Source: Lachnospiraceae bacterium
GTDB lineage: Bacteria; Bacillota; Clostridia; Lachnospirales; Lachnospiraceae
Length of the DNA: 64,000 nt
Direction: 5' to 3'
Assembly (NCBI GenBank): GCA_015056915.1
Contig: SVFK01000003.1
Location: forward strand, 62,001-126,000
The position numbers and the translations under genes were made by a program. Below are positions 9,255-18,256 of this stretch, in pieces. A model generated the notes under the pieces. The model searched no databases. It had not been told where the DNA came from and saw nothing but the letters and a program-made list of their open reading frames with translations. Position 1 is the stretch's first letter. Each line of letters opens with the position of its first letter.

Positions 9255-9308
9255 AGGGCTCAGACATCATAAAAAGGATTTTCTAAACTAAACTTAGGAG
9301 GGAAAAAT

Positions 9309-10736
9309 ATGTTAGAGAAAATCTTCAAACTGAAAGAGAACAACACCTCGGTGAAGACCGAAATTATTGCCGGTCTCACTACATTCATGACGATGGCTTA
9401 CATCATCGCCCTGAATCCCAACCTGCTGACAGGCTTTGGTGAAAACGGACAGGAGCTCTGGAACGGTGTATTCATGGCAACCTGTATCGCTTCTGCAGTA
9501 GGTATGTTTGCAATGGCTTTCTTAGCAAATAAGCCTTTTGCAATGGCACCCGGTATGGGCTTAAACAGCTTCTTTGCAGTTGTTGTAGCCAATATTGTTA
9601 GTATTACCGGTTTAAGCTATCTGGAATCCTTCCAGGCAGCGCTCTGCATTATTTTAATTGAAGGTATTGTATTTATCGTACTTTCTGTACTGAATGTTCG
9701 TGAAAAGATCGTAAATGCAATTCCTCTTGGTGTTCGCCTGGGTATTGCACCTGCTATCGGTTTGATGCTGATGAACATCGGTATCGGTTCCAATGCCGGC
9801 GTATATTCCGAAACCGGCGGACCTTTCTTTGCAATGAGAGATTTCTTTGGTGCTATGACTCCCGGTCTGGCAAAGACGAATATGGGCTCCGGTTACTCTG
9901 CTATGGTTCTGACCGTTGTTACCATGTTTATCGGTCTCTTTGTAATTGTAATTCTTGCGCAGAAGGGTGTAAAAGCAGCCGTTATTCTGGGTATGCTTGT
10001 TGCCAGTGTTGTTTACTGGGCAGGACAGATGATTTTCCTTGGCACCAACCCTTTTGCTAATCTGGCTACCGCATCCTTTGTTCCGCCTTTTAAGGATATG
10101 GCAGAGACTACCTTGTTTAAGTTTAACTTCCAGGGCTTTGTTGAAGTTGGCTGGTTTACCGCAATTACTCTGGTAGTTACCTTCTGCATTATTGATATGT
10201 TTGATACCATCGGTACTTTGGTAGGTACAGCAAGCCGTGCAGGCATGCTTGATAAGGAAGGCAATATGCCTAAGATGAAGGAAGCTTTGTTATCTGATGC
10301 AATTGGTACTGTAGTAGGTTCAGCAACCGGTACTTCCACAGTTACTACCTTTGTTGAGTCTGCATCCGGTGTAGAAGCAGGCGGACGCACAGGCTTGACG
10401 GCACTTGTTACCGGTATAATCTTCCTCGCATGTACCTTTATCGCACCTATCGCAGCAATTATTCCTGCAGCAGCTACCTCAGCAGCACTGATTTATGTCG
10501 GTGTATTGATGCTTACCGGTCTTAAGAATATTGATTTTACTGACATTACTCAGGTAGTACCTGTAGCTTTAATGTTGATTGGAATGCCTGTTTCCGGTTC
10601 TATCGGACATGCAATCGGTCTCGGTCTGATTTCTTATACCGTGATTAAGCTGTTCACCGGTAAGGGTAAGGAAGTATCCGTACTTACCTATGTATTATCA
10701 GTAATCTTCTTGGTTAAGTTCTTCCTTGCTGTATAA
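9309..10736 (+). CDS. NCS2-family purine base permease (PbuG/AzgA-like)
   Basis: A 475-residue polytopic membrane protein with about 12-14 helices. LKENNTSVKTEIIAGLTTFMTMAYIIALNP at the N-terminus and the paired core segments (FAMAPGMGLNSFFA near residue 80 and FVESASGVEAGGRTGLTALVTG near 350) are typical of the guanine/hypoxanthine/adenine AzgA branch of NCS2. Proton symport is known for the family. Start ATG after TTAGGAGGG. No purine riboswitch is visible in the 54-base gap upstream, so it is probably cotranscribed with the amidohydrolase. The exact base is not inferable. Confidence 0.9.
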   Translation: MLEKIFKLKENNTSVKTEIIAGLTTFMTMAYIIALNPNLLTGFGENGQELWNGVFMATCIASAVGMFAMAFLANKPFAMAPGMGLNSFFAVVVANIVSITGLSYLESFQAALCIILIEGIVFIVLSVLNVREKIVNAIPLGVRLGIAPAIGLMLMNIGIGSNAGVYSETGGPFFAMRDFFGAMTPGLAKTNMGSGYSAMVLTVVTMFIGLFVIVILAQKGVKAAVILGMLVASVVYWAGQMIFLGTNPFANLATASFVPPFKDMAETTLFKFNFQGFVEVGWFTAITLVVTFCIIDMFDTIGTLVGTASRAGMLDKEGNMPKMKEALLSDAIGTVVGSATGTSTVTTFVESASGVEAGGRTGLTALVTGIIFLACTFIAPIAAIIPAAATSAALIYVGVLMLTGLKNIDFTDITQVVPVALMLIGMPVSGSIGHAIGLGLISYTVIKLFTGKGKEVSVLTYVLSVIFLVKFFLAV

Positions 10737-10780
10737 GTTATATAGACATAGTATAGGACTTGATTAGATTCAAAATATTT

Positions 10781-10816
10781 GGGCGGGCATTTTTACAACA
10801 AATGCCTGCCCTGTAT
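10781..10816 (+). terminator. Terminator-like hairpin after the purine permease
   Basis: GGGCGGGCATTT at 10781-10792 pairs with AAATGCCTGCCC at 10800-10811 (one G-U). Only a short TGTATT tail follows, so efficiency may be partial. Confidence 0.65.
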
Positions 10817-10845
10817 TACTTATATTGGTGTAAAGGAAATGTAGT

Positions 10846-12537
10846 ATGGAAATTATTATGTTTTTGGCAGCAATGCTGTTATTTCTATTTGTAATCTATG
10901 GGCATGAAGCATATAAAGCAAAAAAGAGAGAACAACAATTTATAGAGTCTCTTTATCAGGATTATGGAAAACTTCCTGACAAGGAATATTCACCGGAACG
11001 TTATGTTCGCATTGCAAGCTATTATAAAAATCATATCGAGGATGGTCAGATTGATGATATTACTTGGAATGATTTGAATATGGATGATATTTTCAAACGA
11101 ATAAACTATACTTTTTCCGCATCCGGGGAAGAGTATTTATATTATACATTACGAAATATAAATAGAAGTAAGCAGGAGCTTATACATCTGGAAGAGGTGG
11201 TAAAATTTTTTGAAGAACACCCGGATGAAAGGGTTAAAATACAATTTTTAATGAGCAGGCTGGGACATACAGGAAAATATTCCTTGTATGACTATCTGGA
11301 CAATCTGGACTATCTTGGAGAACGTTCAAGCCGTAAGCATATTCTTATGGATTTACTGTATATTCCGTTACTGTTACTAATGCCTTTTCGCTTTTCTTTG
11401 GCTATGATGGGGATTATAGTATTGATTATTTATAATATGGTATCTTATTTCAAAGAAAAGGGTGAAATTGAGCCATATATAATCAGCTTTGCATATATTA
11501 TGCGCCTTATTGATACAGCCAAGAAAATGACTGCTGTAGCCGTACCGACATGCAGTAATGAATGGCAGGAGATAAAGCAGTGTGTCAGGGTCCTGGACGG
11601 AATGAAAAGAGGCTCCTTCTGGGTGTTTACTACAGGAAAAAACGCAACGTCAGGTAATCCTCTCGACATGATTCTGGATTATCTAAAGATGATTTTTCAT
11701 GTGGATTTGATAAAGTTTAATAAAATGTTGTCACAGCTTCAGCTTCATCTAAAGGATATAGATTCGCTGATTACTCTTGTAGGGTATGTGGAGAGTGCGA
11801 TTGCCATTGGGGCATTGAGGGCATCCTTAGAGGAGTATAGTGTGCCGGAGCTGTTAGAGACGGAAACAAAAGATATTCTCAGTATCAAGGATGCATACCA
11901 TTTGTTAATAGAGAATCCGGTTAAGAACAATATTACTACGGATAGGGGGGTATTACTGACCGGCTCCAATGCATCCGGCAAATCCACCTTTTTAAAAACG
12001 GTAGCACTCAATGCTATTTTGGCGCAAACCATCCACACCTGTACTGCTTCGGAATACAGGGCACCTTTCTTTGCCATTTATTCCTCCATGTCTCTGCGTG
12101 ACAGTATTGACAGCGGAGAAAGCTACTACATTGTAGAAATTAAGGCCTTGAAGAGAATCTTGGATGCAGCAGAGCAGTCGGACAGAAGGGTACTTTGTTT
12201 TGTGGATGAAGTACTCCGCGGCACCAATACAGTGGAGCGAATTGCTGCTTCCACACAGATTCTGCTGAGTCTTGCAGCAGATAATATCTTGTGCTTTGCA
12301 GCAACACATGATATTGAAATGACGGAGCTGTTAAAGGATTTTTATGAGAATTATCATTTTGAAGAGGATATACGTGAGGGGGATGTGTTCTTTAATTATA
12401 GGCTGATGCAGGGGAAGGCAGTTACCAGAAATGCAATCAAATTATTGGAAATAATGGGGTATGATGCTGCCATTATAGAAAAAGCAACAGTACAGGCTCA
12501 AAGGTTTGTGACAACAGGTAATTGGGAGCCGGTATAG
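10846..12537 (+). CDS. Membrane-anchored MutS-like ATPase
   Basis: A 563-residue protein with a MutS-type ABC ATPase domain at the C-terminus: Walker A GSNASGKSTFLKTV near residue 373, a signature region SLRDSIDSGESYY near 415 and Walker B VLCFVDEVLRGTN near 450. It lacks the mismatch-binding domain; the true MutS is at 30585. Instead there is a helix at residues 3-19 and a hydrophobic pair at about 170-200, so it should sit in the membrane. Similar MutS-like proteins are widespread in Clostridia with unknown role. A role in mismatch repair should not be assumed. Start ATG after AAAGGAA. Confidence 0.8.
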   Translation: MEIIMFLAAMLLFLFVIYGHEAYKAKKREQQFIESLYQDYGKLPDKEYSPERYVRIASYYKNHIEDGQIDDITWNDLNMDDIFKRINYTFSASGEEYLYYTLRNINRSKQELIHLEEVVKFFEEHPDERVKIQFLMSRLGHTGKYSLYDYLDNLDYLGERSSRKHILMDLLYIPLLLLMPFRFSLAMMGIIVLIIYNMVSYFKEKGEIEPYIISFAYIMRLIDTAKKMTAVAVPTCSNEWQEIKQCVRVLDGMKRGSFWVFTTGKNATSGNPLDMILDYLKMIFHVDLIKFNKMLSQLQLHLKDIDSLITLVGYVESAIAIGALRASLEEYSVPELLETETKDILSIKDAYHLLIENPVKNNITTDRGVLLTGSNASGKSTFLKTVALNAILAQTIHTCTASEYRAPFFAIYSSMSLRDSIDSGESYYIVEIKALKRILDAAEQSDRRVLCFVDEVLRGTNTVERIAASTQILLSLAADNILCFAATHDIEMTELLKDFYENYHFEEDIREGDVFFNYRLMQGKAVTRNAIKLLEIMGYDAAIIEKATVQAQRFVTTGNWEPV

Positions 12538-12539
12538 GC

Positions 12540-12569
12540 TTGACGCAGGGGAGAAATCATTGTTATACT
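12540..12569 (+). promoter_or_regulatory. Promoter of the small membrane protein/HAD/WYL genes
   Basis: TTGACG at 12540-12545, an 18-base spacer and TATACT at 12564-12569, immediately after the MutS-like gene. A CCGGAT/ATCCGG hairpin at 12606-12623 lies just before the next ribosome binding site. Confidence 0.65.
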
Positions 12570-12641
12570 ATATGGCATAAATCATTATAATTTGTAGAGG
12601 ATTGTCCGGATTATGCTATCCGGCAGAAGGAGAGGTTTATT

Positions 12642-12806
12642 ATGGCAGTAAGTTTTGTAAATGCTTTTTTGTCCTATTTATTATTACTTCTTATTATTGT
12701 TGTTTTGGCAGGTGTGGCTATTACTATCGGAATTACGCTGCGCAAGAAAAAGAATGCCAAAGGCGCGGCTCAGGATATGACACAGGATTCTGCGCAGGCA
12801 GAATAA
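12642..12806 (+). CDS. Small single-pass membrane protein (54 aa)
   Basis: ATG at 12642 behind a strong AGAAGGAGAGG opens a 54-codon frame ending at TAA 12804-12806. The product begins MAVSFVNAFLSYLLLLLIIV. Residues 5-33 form one hydrophobic helix, followed by RKKKNAK and an acidic, Ala/Gln-rich tail, so the N-terminus is probably outside and the tail cytoplasmic. It has its own promoter and lies 19 bases before the HAD phosphatase. I do not recognise a function; membrane peptides of this shape can act as regulators of larger membrane proteins, but nothing here shows it. Confidence 0.72.
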   Translation: MAVSFVNAFLSYLLLLLIIVVLAGVAITIGITLRKKKNAKGAAQDMTQDSAQAE

Positions 12807-12825
12807 CCTATGTAAGGAAATGGCT

Positions 12826-13551
12826 ATGAGTAAATTCACAACAATACTTTGGGATGTGGACGGTACGTTGTTAGATTTTCTGTATTCCCAGCGGCATGCC
12901 ATTACCAAGTGTTTTCATACTATCGGCAGAGAGATTACGGATGAGATGATTGCTCGCTATTCTCAGATTAATGATATGTTTTGGAAACGACTGGAGTTAG
13001 GTGAAATCACTAAGGCAGAGCTTCTGCCCGGACGTTTTGTGCAGCTGTTTGAGGAATATGGGATTCATGGTGTGGATGTGGAAGCCTTTCGTCAAGAATA
13101 TCAGAAGGAATTGGGTAATGTTTATTGCTATATTGATGATTCTCTGAATATATGCAAGTCATTATCCGGCAAGGTGAAGCAGTATGTGGTTACCAATGGC
13201 GTTACCTCTACGCAACAGAATAAGCTGAAGCTTGCCGGTTTCAGCGATGTGATGGAGGAGCTGTTTATTTCTGAGCAGATAGGTGCACCCAAGCCACATA
13301 AGGAGTATTTTGATTATTGTCTGGCTCATATAGAAGAGCAGGATAAAAGCAAAATACTATTAGTGGGAGACAGCTTGAGCAGTGATATTAAGGGGGGTGT
13401 TCTTGCTGGAATCCCCACCTGTTGGTACAGACCCGAAGGAACGGTGAATCCTTCCGAATACATTCCCGATTATGAGATTAGCAATTTGCATCAGATATAT
13501 GATGTTTTAGAAATTGATGGATATCTTGTTACTTCGCAGAAAGGGTCGTAG
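12826..13551 (+). CDS. YjjG-like HAD-superfamily nucleotidase
   Basis: A 241-residue HAD phosphatase. Motif I is WDVDGTLLDF (nucleophile Asp in DVDGT) near residue 10, motif II VVTNG near 120, the Lys of motif III in GAPKPHKEYF near 155 and motif IV LLVGDSLSSDIKGG near 180. The helical cap and overall pattern match the YjjG group, which dephosphorylates non-canonical pyrimidine nucleotides and limits their entry into DNA. Start: an ATG at 12820 abuts the AAGGAA motif, so the ATG at 12826, with six bases of spacing, is the better start. Confidence 0.85.
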   Translation: MSKFTTILWDVDGTLLDFLYSQRHAITKCFHTIGREITDEMIARYSQINDMFWKRLELGEITKAELLPGRFVQLFEEYGIHGVDVEAFRQEYQKELGNVYCYIDDSLNICKSLSGKVKQYVVTNGVTSTQQNKLKLAGFSDVMEELFISEQIGAPKPHKEYFDYCLAHIEEQDKSKILLVGDSLSSDIKGGVLAGIPTCWYRPEGTVNPSEYIPDYEISNLHQIYDVLEIDGYLVTSQKGS

Positions 13552-13556
13552 TTATT

Positions 13557-14543
13557 ATGGCAAAATCACAGGGACAAAAGCTGAAGCTTTTGTATATTAT
13601 CAAAATACTGGAAGAGAATACGGACGAAAATCATGTTATGAGCACGGCTGAGTTGATTGAACGACTTGCGGCAAATGGTATTTCTGCTGAGCGTAAAAGT
13701 ATCTATGATGATATAGAAAAGCTTGTGGATTTCGGATATGATATCATATCTGTTCACAGCAGATTAGGTGGCGGATATTATCTGGCGGGCAGAGAATTTG
13801 AGCTGCCGGAGTTAAAGCTTTTGGTGGATGCAGTCCAATCCTCTCGATTTATTACGACCAGAAAATCAAGAGAATTAATTAAGAAACTGGAGCAGAAAGC
13901 AGGCAGATATGATGCCGGTAAGCTACAGCGCCAGGTCTATGTGGCAGGGCGGATTAAAACAGAAAACGAGAGTATTTATTACAGTATCGATAATATCCAT
14001 AGAGCAATTCAGGAAAACTGTCGGATTCGATTTACATATATGGACTGGAACCTGAAAAAGCAACTTGTTCCCAGAGCTGACGGAGTAAAAGAGGTAAGCC
14101 CTTGGGCGCTTATCTGGCGTGATGAAAATTATTATCTTGCTGCATTTGACAGCGAGGATAAAATTATTAAGCACTATCGTGTGGACAAGATGGGCAAGGT
14201 GGAGCTTATTAATGAGAAACGAGAGGGCGTGGAGCAGTTTTCTGCCATAGATTTAACCACTTATACCAATCAGACCTTCGGGATGTTTGGCGGTAAGGAG
14301 GAAATCGTTACGTTGCAGCTGCCCAACCGCCTGATTGGAGTGGTATTGGACCGTTTCGGCAGGGAGGCGGATATTCGTCCTATGGAGGATGAAACCTTTC
14401 GTGTCAGAGCAAAGGTGGCGGTCAGCGGACAATTTTACGGATGGATTGCAGGAATCGGCAAGGAGGTCGTAATCGTAAGTCCTGTTTCTGTAAAGGAAGC
14501 ATATCGTAGTTGGTTGAATGATATTTTAGAAGATAAAGCATAA
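13557..14543 (+). CDS. WYL-domain transcriptional regulator
   Basis: A 328-residue protein with an N-terminal winged helix (residues about 8-75; ELIERLAANGISAERKSIYDDIEKL is the recognition region) and a C-terminal WYL domain (YYSIDNIHRAIQENCRIRFTYMDW near 140, SPWALIWRDENYYLAAFD near 180). WYL domains are thought to sense nucleic acid or nucleotide ligands. It starts five bases after the HAD gene, so both are probably cotranscribed from 12540. Its target is unknown. Confidence 0.88.
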   Translation: MAKSQGQKLKLLYIIKILEENTDENHVMSTAELIERLAANGISAERKSIYDDIEKLVDFGYDIISVHSRLGGGYYLAGREFELPELKLLVDAVQSSRFITTRKSRELIKKLEQKAGRYDAGKLQRQVYVAGRIKTENESIYYSIDNIHRAIQENCRIRFTYMDWNLKKQLVPRADGVKEVSPWALIWRDENYYLAAFDSEDKIIKHYRVDKMGKVELINEKREGVEQFSAIDLTTYTNQTFGMFGGKEEIVTLQLPNRLIGVVLDRFGREADIRPMEDETFRVRAKVAVSGQFYGWIAGIGKEVVIVSPVSVKEAYRSWLNDILEDKA

Positions 14544-14619
14544 GAAATAGATTTCTAATCCAAAATAAAAGAAAAGCCGGAGAAAACATAATATACGGCG
14601 GAGGAAAGAAGGCTTTAAT

Positions 14620-15792
14620 ATGAATATTCGTCCTGCAAAGAGGATGGAAAATTTTGAAGAAGGAATTTTTCAAGTATTAAATGAAAAGAAGAAGGAAGTG
14701 GAGAGTACCGGCAGAAAAGTGTACAATTTTTCTGTAGGAACACCGGATTTTAAGCCGGCACAACATATTATGGATGCAGTGGTCGAAGCGGCATCCCAAC
14801 CGGAAAATTACAAGTACGCCTTGGCAGATTTGCCGGAGCTTACACAGGCGGTGATTCATCGATATCAGACCCGTTATCAGGTGGCAATTAAGCCGGAAGA
14901 GATAATGAGTGTTTACGGTTCTCAGGAAGGAATTGCACATATAGGTCTTTCTCTCATTGATGAGGGTGATATTGTGTTAGTACCGGACCCGGGATATCCG
15001 ATTTTTGCAATCGGTCCGGCATTGGCAGGGGCTAAGCTTGCCACATATGAATTGAAGGAAGAGAACGATTATCTGCCGGATTTGGATGCAATCGGTAAGC
15101 AATATGGTCATAAGGCCAAGCTTATGATTGTCTCTTATCCCTTAAATCCCGTGTGTAAGACAGCGCCGGATTCCTTTTATGAAAAGCTGATTCCCTGGGC
15201 AGAAGAAAATGAAATTATTATTATTCATGACAATGCCTATTCGGATATTATCTATGACAATAAAGTGGGACGTTCTATTTTATCCTTTGAGGGTGCTAAG
15301 AACGTTGCGGTAGAATTTTATTCCTTATCCAAGTCCTACAATTATACGGGCGCCAGAATGGGCTTTCTGGTTGGCAATGAAAAGATAGTGCAGAATTTTA
15401 AGAAACTTCGTTCTCAGATTGATTACGGAACCTTTTTGCCGGTGCAATACGGTGCTATTGCAGCACTGAACGGACCCGATGACATGATAAAGGAGCAGTG
15501 TAAGGAATATGAGGCCAGAAGAAATGCACTTTGTGACGGCTTTACTGCTTTGGGTTGGAAATTTGAAAGAAGTCAGGGCACTATGTTTGCGTGGGCCAAG
15601 ATACCGGAGGGCTTTTCGGATGATGTTGACTTTGTAATGACAATGCTGGATAAGACCGGCGTGCTTTGTACACCGGGAAGCAGCTTTGGTGAATTGGGCA
15701 AGGGTCATGTTCGTTTTGCGCTGGTGCTTCCGGTAGAAATCATAGAGGAGGCTTTGGAGGGAGTACGATTAAGCAGGCTTCTGGAAAGCTGA
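14620..15792 (+). CDS. Class I/II PLP-dependent aminotransferase
   Basis: A 390-residue fold-type I aminotransferase. NFSVGTPDFKPAQHI near residue 35, VPDPGYPIF near 120, the HDNAYSDIIYD stretch near 200 and the PLP lysine in SLSKSYNYTGARMGF near 235 are all present. The closest groups by eye are LL-diaminopimelate or aspartate/alanine-type aminotransferases; the amino donor and acceptor cannot be fixed from the sequence. Start ATG with GGAGGAAAGAAGG upstream. It is followed by a strong bidirectional terminator, which isolates it from the nrd operon. Confidence 0.85.
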   Translation: MNIRPAKRMENFEEGIFQVLNEKKKEVESTGRKVYNFSVGTPDFKPAQHIMDAVVEAASQPENYKYALADLPELTQAVIHRYQTRYQVAIKPEEIMSVYGSQEGIAHIGLSLIDEGDIVLVPDPGYPIFAIGPALAGAKLATYELKEENDYLPDLDAIGKQYGHKAKLMIVSYPLNPVCKTAPDSFYEKLIPWAEENEIIIIHDNAYSDIIYDNKVGRSILSFEGAKNVAVEFYSLSKSYNYTGARMGFLVGNEKIVQNFKKLRSQIDYGTFLPVQYGAIAALNGPDDMIKEQCKEYEARRNALCDGFTALGWKFERSQGTMFAWAKIPEGFSDDVDFVMTMLDKTGVLCTPGSSFGELGKGHVRFALVLPVEIIEEALEGVRLSRLLES

Positions 15793-15872
15793 TTTTGCGT
15801 AATGGATAGTGCAATACATTATCAAATTTTTCTGTTCGATGTATATAAAAATTATAGTCAAGTAAAATATAT

Positions 15873-15908
15873 GAAAAAGGTATCTAAATTTTAGATACCT
15901 TTTTTGGT
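15873..15908. terminator. Bidirectional terminator after the aminotransferase
   Basis: AAAAAGGTATCTAAA and its complement TTTAGATACCTTTTTT form a long perfect hairpin with an A run on one side and a T run on the other. Confidence 0.9.
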
Positions 15909-15930
15909 TATTTTTAAAAGGTATGTTACG

Positions 15931-15959
15931 TTGACAATTATTATTTTTTTTCTTATACT
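15931..15959 (+). promoter_or_regulatory. Promoter of nrdDG
   Basis: TTGACA at 15931-15936, a 17-base spacer and TATACT at 15954-15959, a near-perfect housekeeping promoter. The NrdR-type sites lie just downstream. Confidence 0.88.
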
Positions 15960-15972
15960 TGTTAGTAGTTAG

Positions 15973-16018
15973 CACAAGATGTTGCTCTTTTGAAAGAAAT
16001 AACACCATATATGGTGTT
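15973..16018 (+). promoter_or_regulatory. NrdR-type operator, one perfect and one degenerate box
   Basis: AACACCATATATGGTGTT at 16001-16018 is an 18-bp perfect palindrome matching the NrdR box (CACwATATATwGTG). A weaker copy, CACAAGATGTTGCT at 15973-15986, lies 30 bases upstream, about three helical turns. NrdR, the ATP/dATP-sensing repressor, is known to bind two boxes spaced in this way near ribonucleotide reductase promoters. The sites start about 8 bases past the expected transcript start, a repressor position. Confidence 0.8.
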
Positions 16019-16066
16019 GGAGAGCAGTGAATAAATAAGTTGTATTAAATGAAGGGATGAAGGAAC

Positions 16067-18256
16067 ATGAGTAGTAATTTTGAGCAGAAAAGTAAGGATA
16101 CTGTCAATTACGGCGCTGATTATAAGCCGGCGAGAGAGGTATATGTTGTCAAGAAGGACGGCAGCAAGGAGGCTTTTAATGTTCAGAAGGTTATTAGTGC
16201 AGTAGGGAAAAGTGCCTACAGAGCGCTGACTAAATTTACTGACGAAGAAAAGAGACATATTTGCCAGTATGTAATAGATAAGGTAAATGAACTGGAAACG
16301 GACGAGGTCCCTATTCCTATTATGCATAATATTGTAGAGAGTGCGTTGGAGCAGGTGAAGCCTGTTGTGGCAAAGAGTTATCGCGATTATCGTAATTATA
16401 AGCAGGATTTTGTGCGTATGCTGGATGATGTATACAAAAAGAGTCAGTCCATCATGTACATTGGAGATAAGGAGAATGCCAATACGGACTCTGCGTTGGT
16501 ATCCACCAAGAGAAGTTTGATTTTTAATCAGCTGAACAAGGAGTTGTACCAGAAATTCTTTATGACCACGGAAGAGATTCAGGCATGTAGAGACGGTTAC
16601 ATTTATGTACATGATATGTCCGCCAGAAGAGATACCATGAACTGCTGTCTTTTTGATGTGCAGAATGTACTGACCGGCGGCTTCGAAATGGGTAATATCT
16701 GGTATAATGAGCCCAAATCTCTGGACGTGGCATTCGATGTTATCGGTGATATTGTACTTAGTGCTGCCAGCCAGCAGTATGGTGGATTTACTGTACCCAG
16801 TGTAGATCTGATTTTGGAGCCTTACGCGGAGAAGTCCTATCAGCGCAATATTGCTAAGTATACCAAGCTGGGCATTGATAAGGAGACTGCGGAGGCAGAG
16901 GCCTATGCAGACGTTGTGCGTGAGTTTGAACAGGGCTTCCAGGGTTGGGAGTATAAGTTTAATACGGTAGCCAGCAGCCGTGGTGATTATCCCTTTATTA
17001 CGGTTACCGCAGGTACGGGAACCGGCAGATTTGCCAAGCTGGGCACTATTTGTATGTTGAATGTGAGAAGAAGAGGACAGGGTAAGAAGGAATGCAAGAA
17101 GCCTGTGCTTTTCCCTAAAATTGTATTTTTATATGATGAGAATCTTCATGGTCCGGGAATGCCTTTAGAGGATGTATTCGAGGCGGGTGTCAGATGCTCT
17201 GCCAAGACCATGTATCCCGATTGGTTAAGCCTTACCGGAAAGGGCTACGTGGCAAGCATGTATAAGCAGTACGGAAGAATTATCTCTCCTATGGGCTGCC
17301 GTGCATTTCTGTCTCCCTGGTATGAAAGAGGCGGTATGCATCCTGCGGATGATTCTGACAAGCCTATCTTTGTGGGACGTTTTAACATTGGTGCGGTATC
17401 TCTGCATTTGCCCATGATTTTAGCAAAGGCAAGAAAGGAAAGCCGTGATTTCTATGAAGTGCTGGATTACTATTTGAATCTGATTCGTCAGCTTCATATC
17501 AGAACCTATGCATATCTCGGTGAAATGCGTGCATCTACCAATCCTCTTGCTTATTGTGAGGGTGGTTTCTTGGGCGGCAATCTTAAGCTGACTGACAAGA
17601 TTAAACCTTTGCTCAAGGCGGCAACGGCAAGCTTTGGTATTACGGCTCTGAACGAATTGCAGGAATTATATAACGGTAAATCACTGGTAGAGGATGGTGC
17701 TTTCGCAGTAGAGGTACTGGAGCATATTAATCAGAAGGTAAATGAATTTAAAGAAGAGGATGGCAATTTATATGCTATCTATGGTACTCCCGCTGAAAAC
17801 CTTTGCGGTCTTCAGGTGAAACAGTTCCGTAAGAAATACGGCATTGTAGAAGGGGTATCAGACAGAGAGTATGTAAGCAACAGCTTCCACTGTCATGTTT
17901 CGGAGGATATTACGCCTATTGAGAAGCAGGATTTGGAGGATCGTTTCTGGGATTTGAGCAATGGCGGTAAGATTCAGTATGTAAAATATCCCATTGATTA
18001 TAATATTGAGGCAGTGAAAGCATTGATTCATCGCGCTATGGATATGGGCTTCTATGAAGGCGTTAATCTGTCATTGGCTTACTGTGATGACTGCGGACAT
18101 CAGGAGCTGGAAATGGACGTATGCCCGAAGTGCGGAAGCAGCAATTTGACTAAGATTGACAGAATGAATGGTTATCTGTCCTATTCTCGCGTGCATGGGG
18201 ATACCAGATTGAATGACGCAAAAATGGCGGAAATTGCGGAAAGGAAATCTATGTAA
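16067..18256 (+). CDS. nrdD: Anaerobic ribonucleoside-triphosphate reductase
   Basis: Class III ribonucleotide reductase of 729 residues; it makes dNTPs from NTPs with a glycyl radical and works only without oxygen. An ATP-cone lies at about residues 25-115 (VVKKDGSKEAFNVQKVISAV), the allosteric site for overall activity. The C-terminal zinc site is CDDCGHQELEMDVCPKCG near 675-692, and the glycyl-radical loop is RMNGYLSYSRVHGDTRLND near 703. Start ATG after GAAGGGATGAAGG. Its TAA overlaps the nrdG ATG by one base. Confidence 0.97.
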   Translation: MSSNFEQKSKDTVNYGADYKPAREVYVVKKDGSKEAFNVQKVISAVGKSAYRALTKFTDEEKRHICQYVIDKVNELETDEVPIPIMHNIVESALEQVKPVVAKSYRDYRNYKQDFVRMLDDVYKKSQSIMYIGDKENANTDSALVSTKRSLIFNQLNKELYQKFFMTTEEIQACRDGYIYVHDMSARRDTMNCCLFDVQNVLTGGFEMGNIWYNEPKSLDVAFDVIGDIVLSAASQQYGGFTVPSVDLILEPYAEKSYQRNIAKYTKLGIDKETAEAEAYADVVREFEQGFQGWEYKFNTVASSRGDYPFITVTAGTGTGRFAKLGTICMLNVRRRGQGKKECKKPVLFPKIVFLYDENLHGPGMPLEDVFEAGVRCSAKTMYPDWLSLTGKGYVASMYKQYGRIISPMGCRAFLSPWYERGGMHPADDSDKPIFVGRFNIGAVSLHLPMILAKARKESRDFYEVLDYYLNLIRQLHIRTYAYLGEMRASTNPLAYCEGGFLGGNLKLTDKIKPLLKAATASFGITALNELQELYNGKSLVEDGAFAVEVLEHINQKVNEFKEEDGNLYAIYGTPAENLCGLQVKQFRKKYGIVEGVSDREYVSNSFHCHVSEDITPIEKQDLEDRFWDLSNGGKIQYVKYPIDYNIEAVKALIHRAMDMGFYEGVNLSLAYCDDCGHQELEMDVCPKCGSSNLTKIDRMNGYLSYSRVHGDTRLNDAKMAEIAERKSM

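Noticed and set aside
9255..9308. A purine riboswitch before the NCS2 permease was looked for.
   Set aside because: The gap is only 54 bases and shows no three-stem aptamer.
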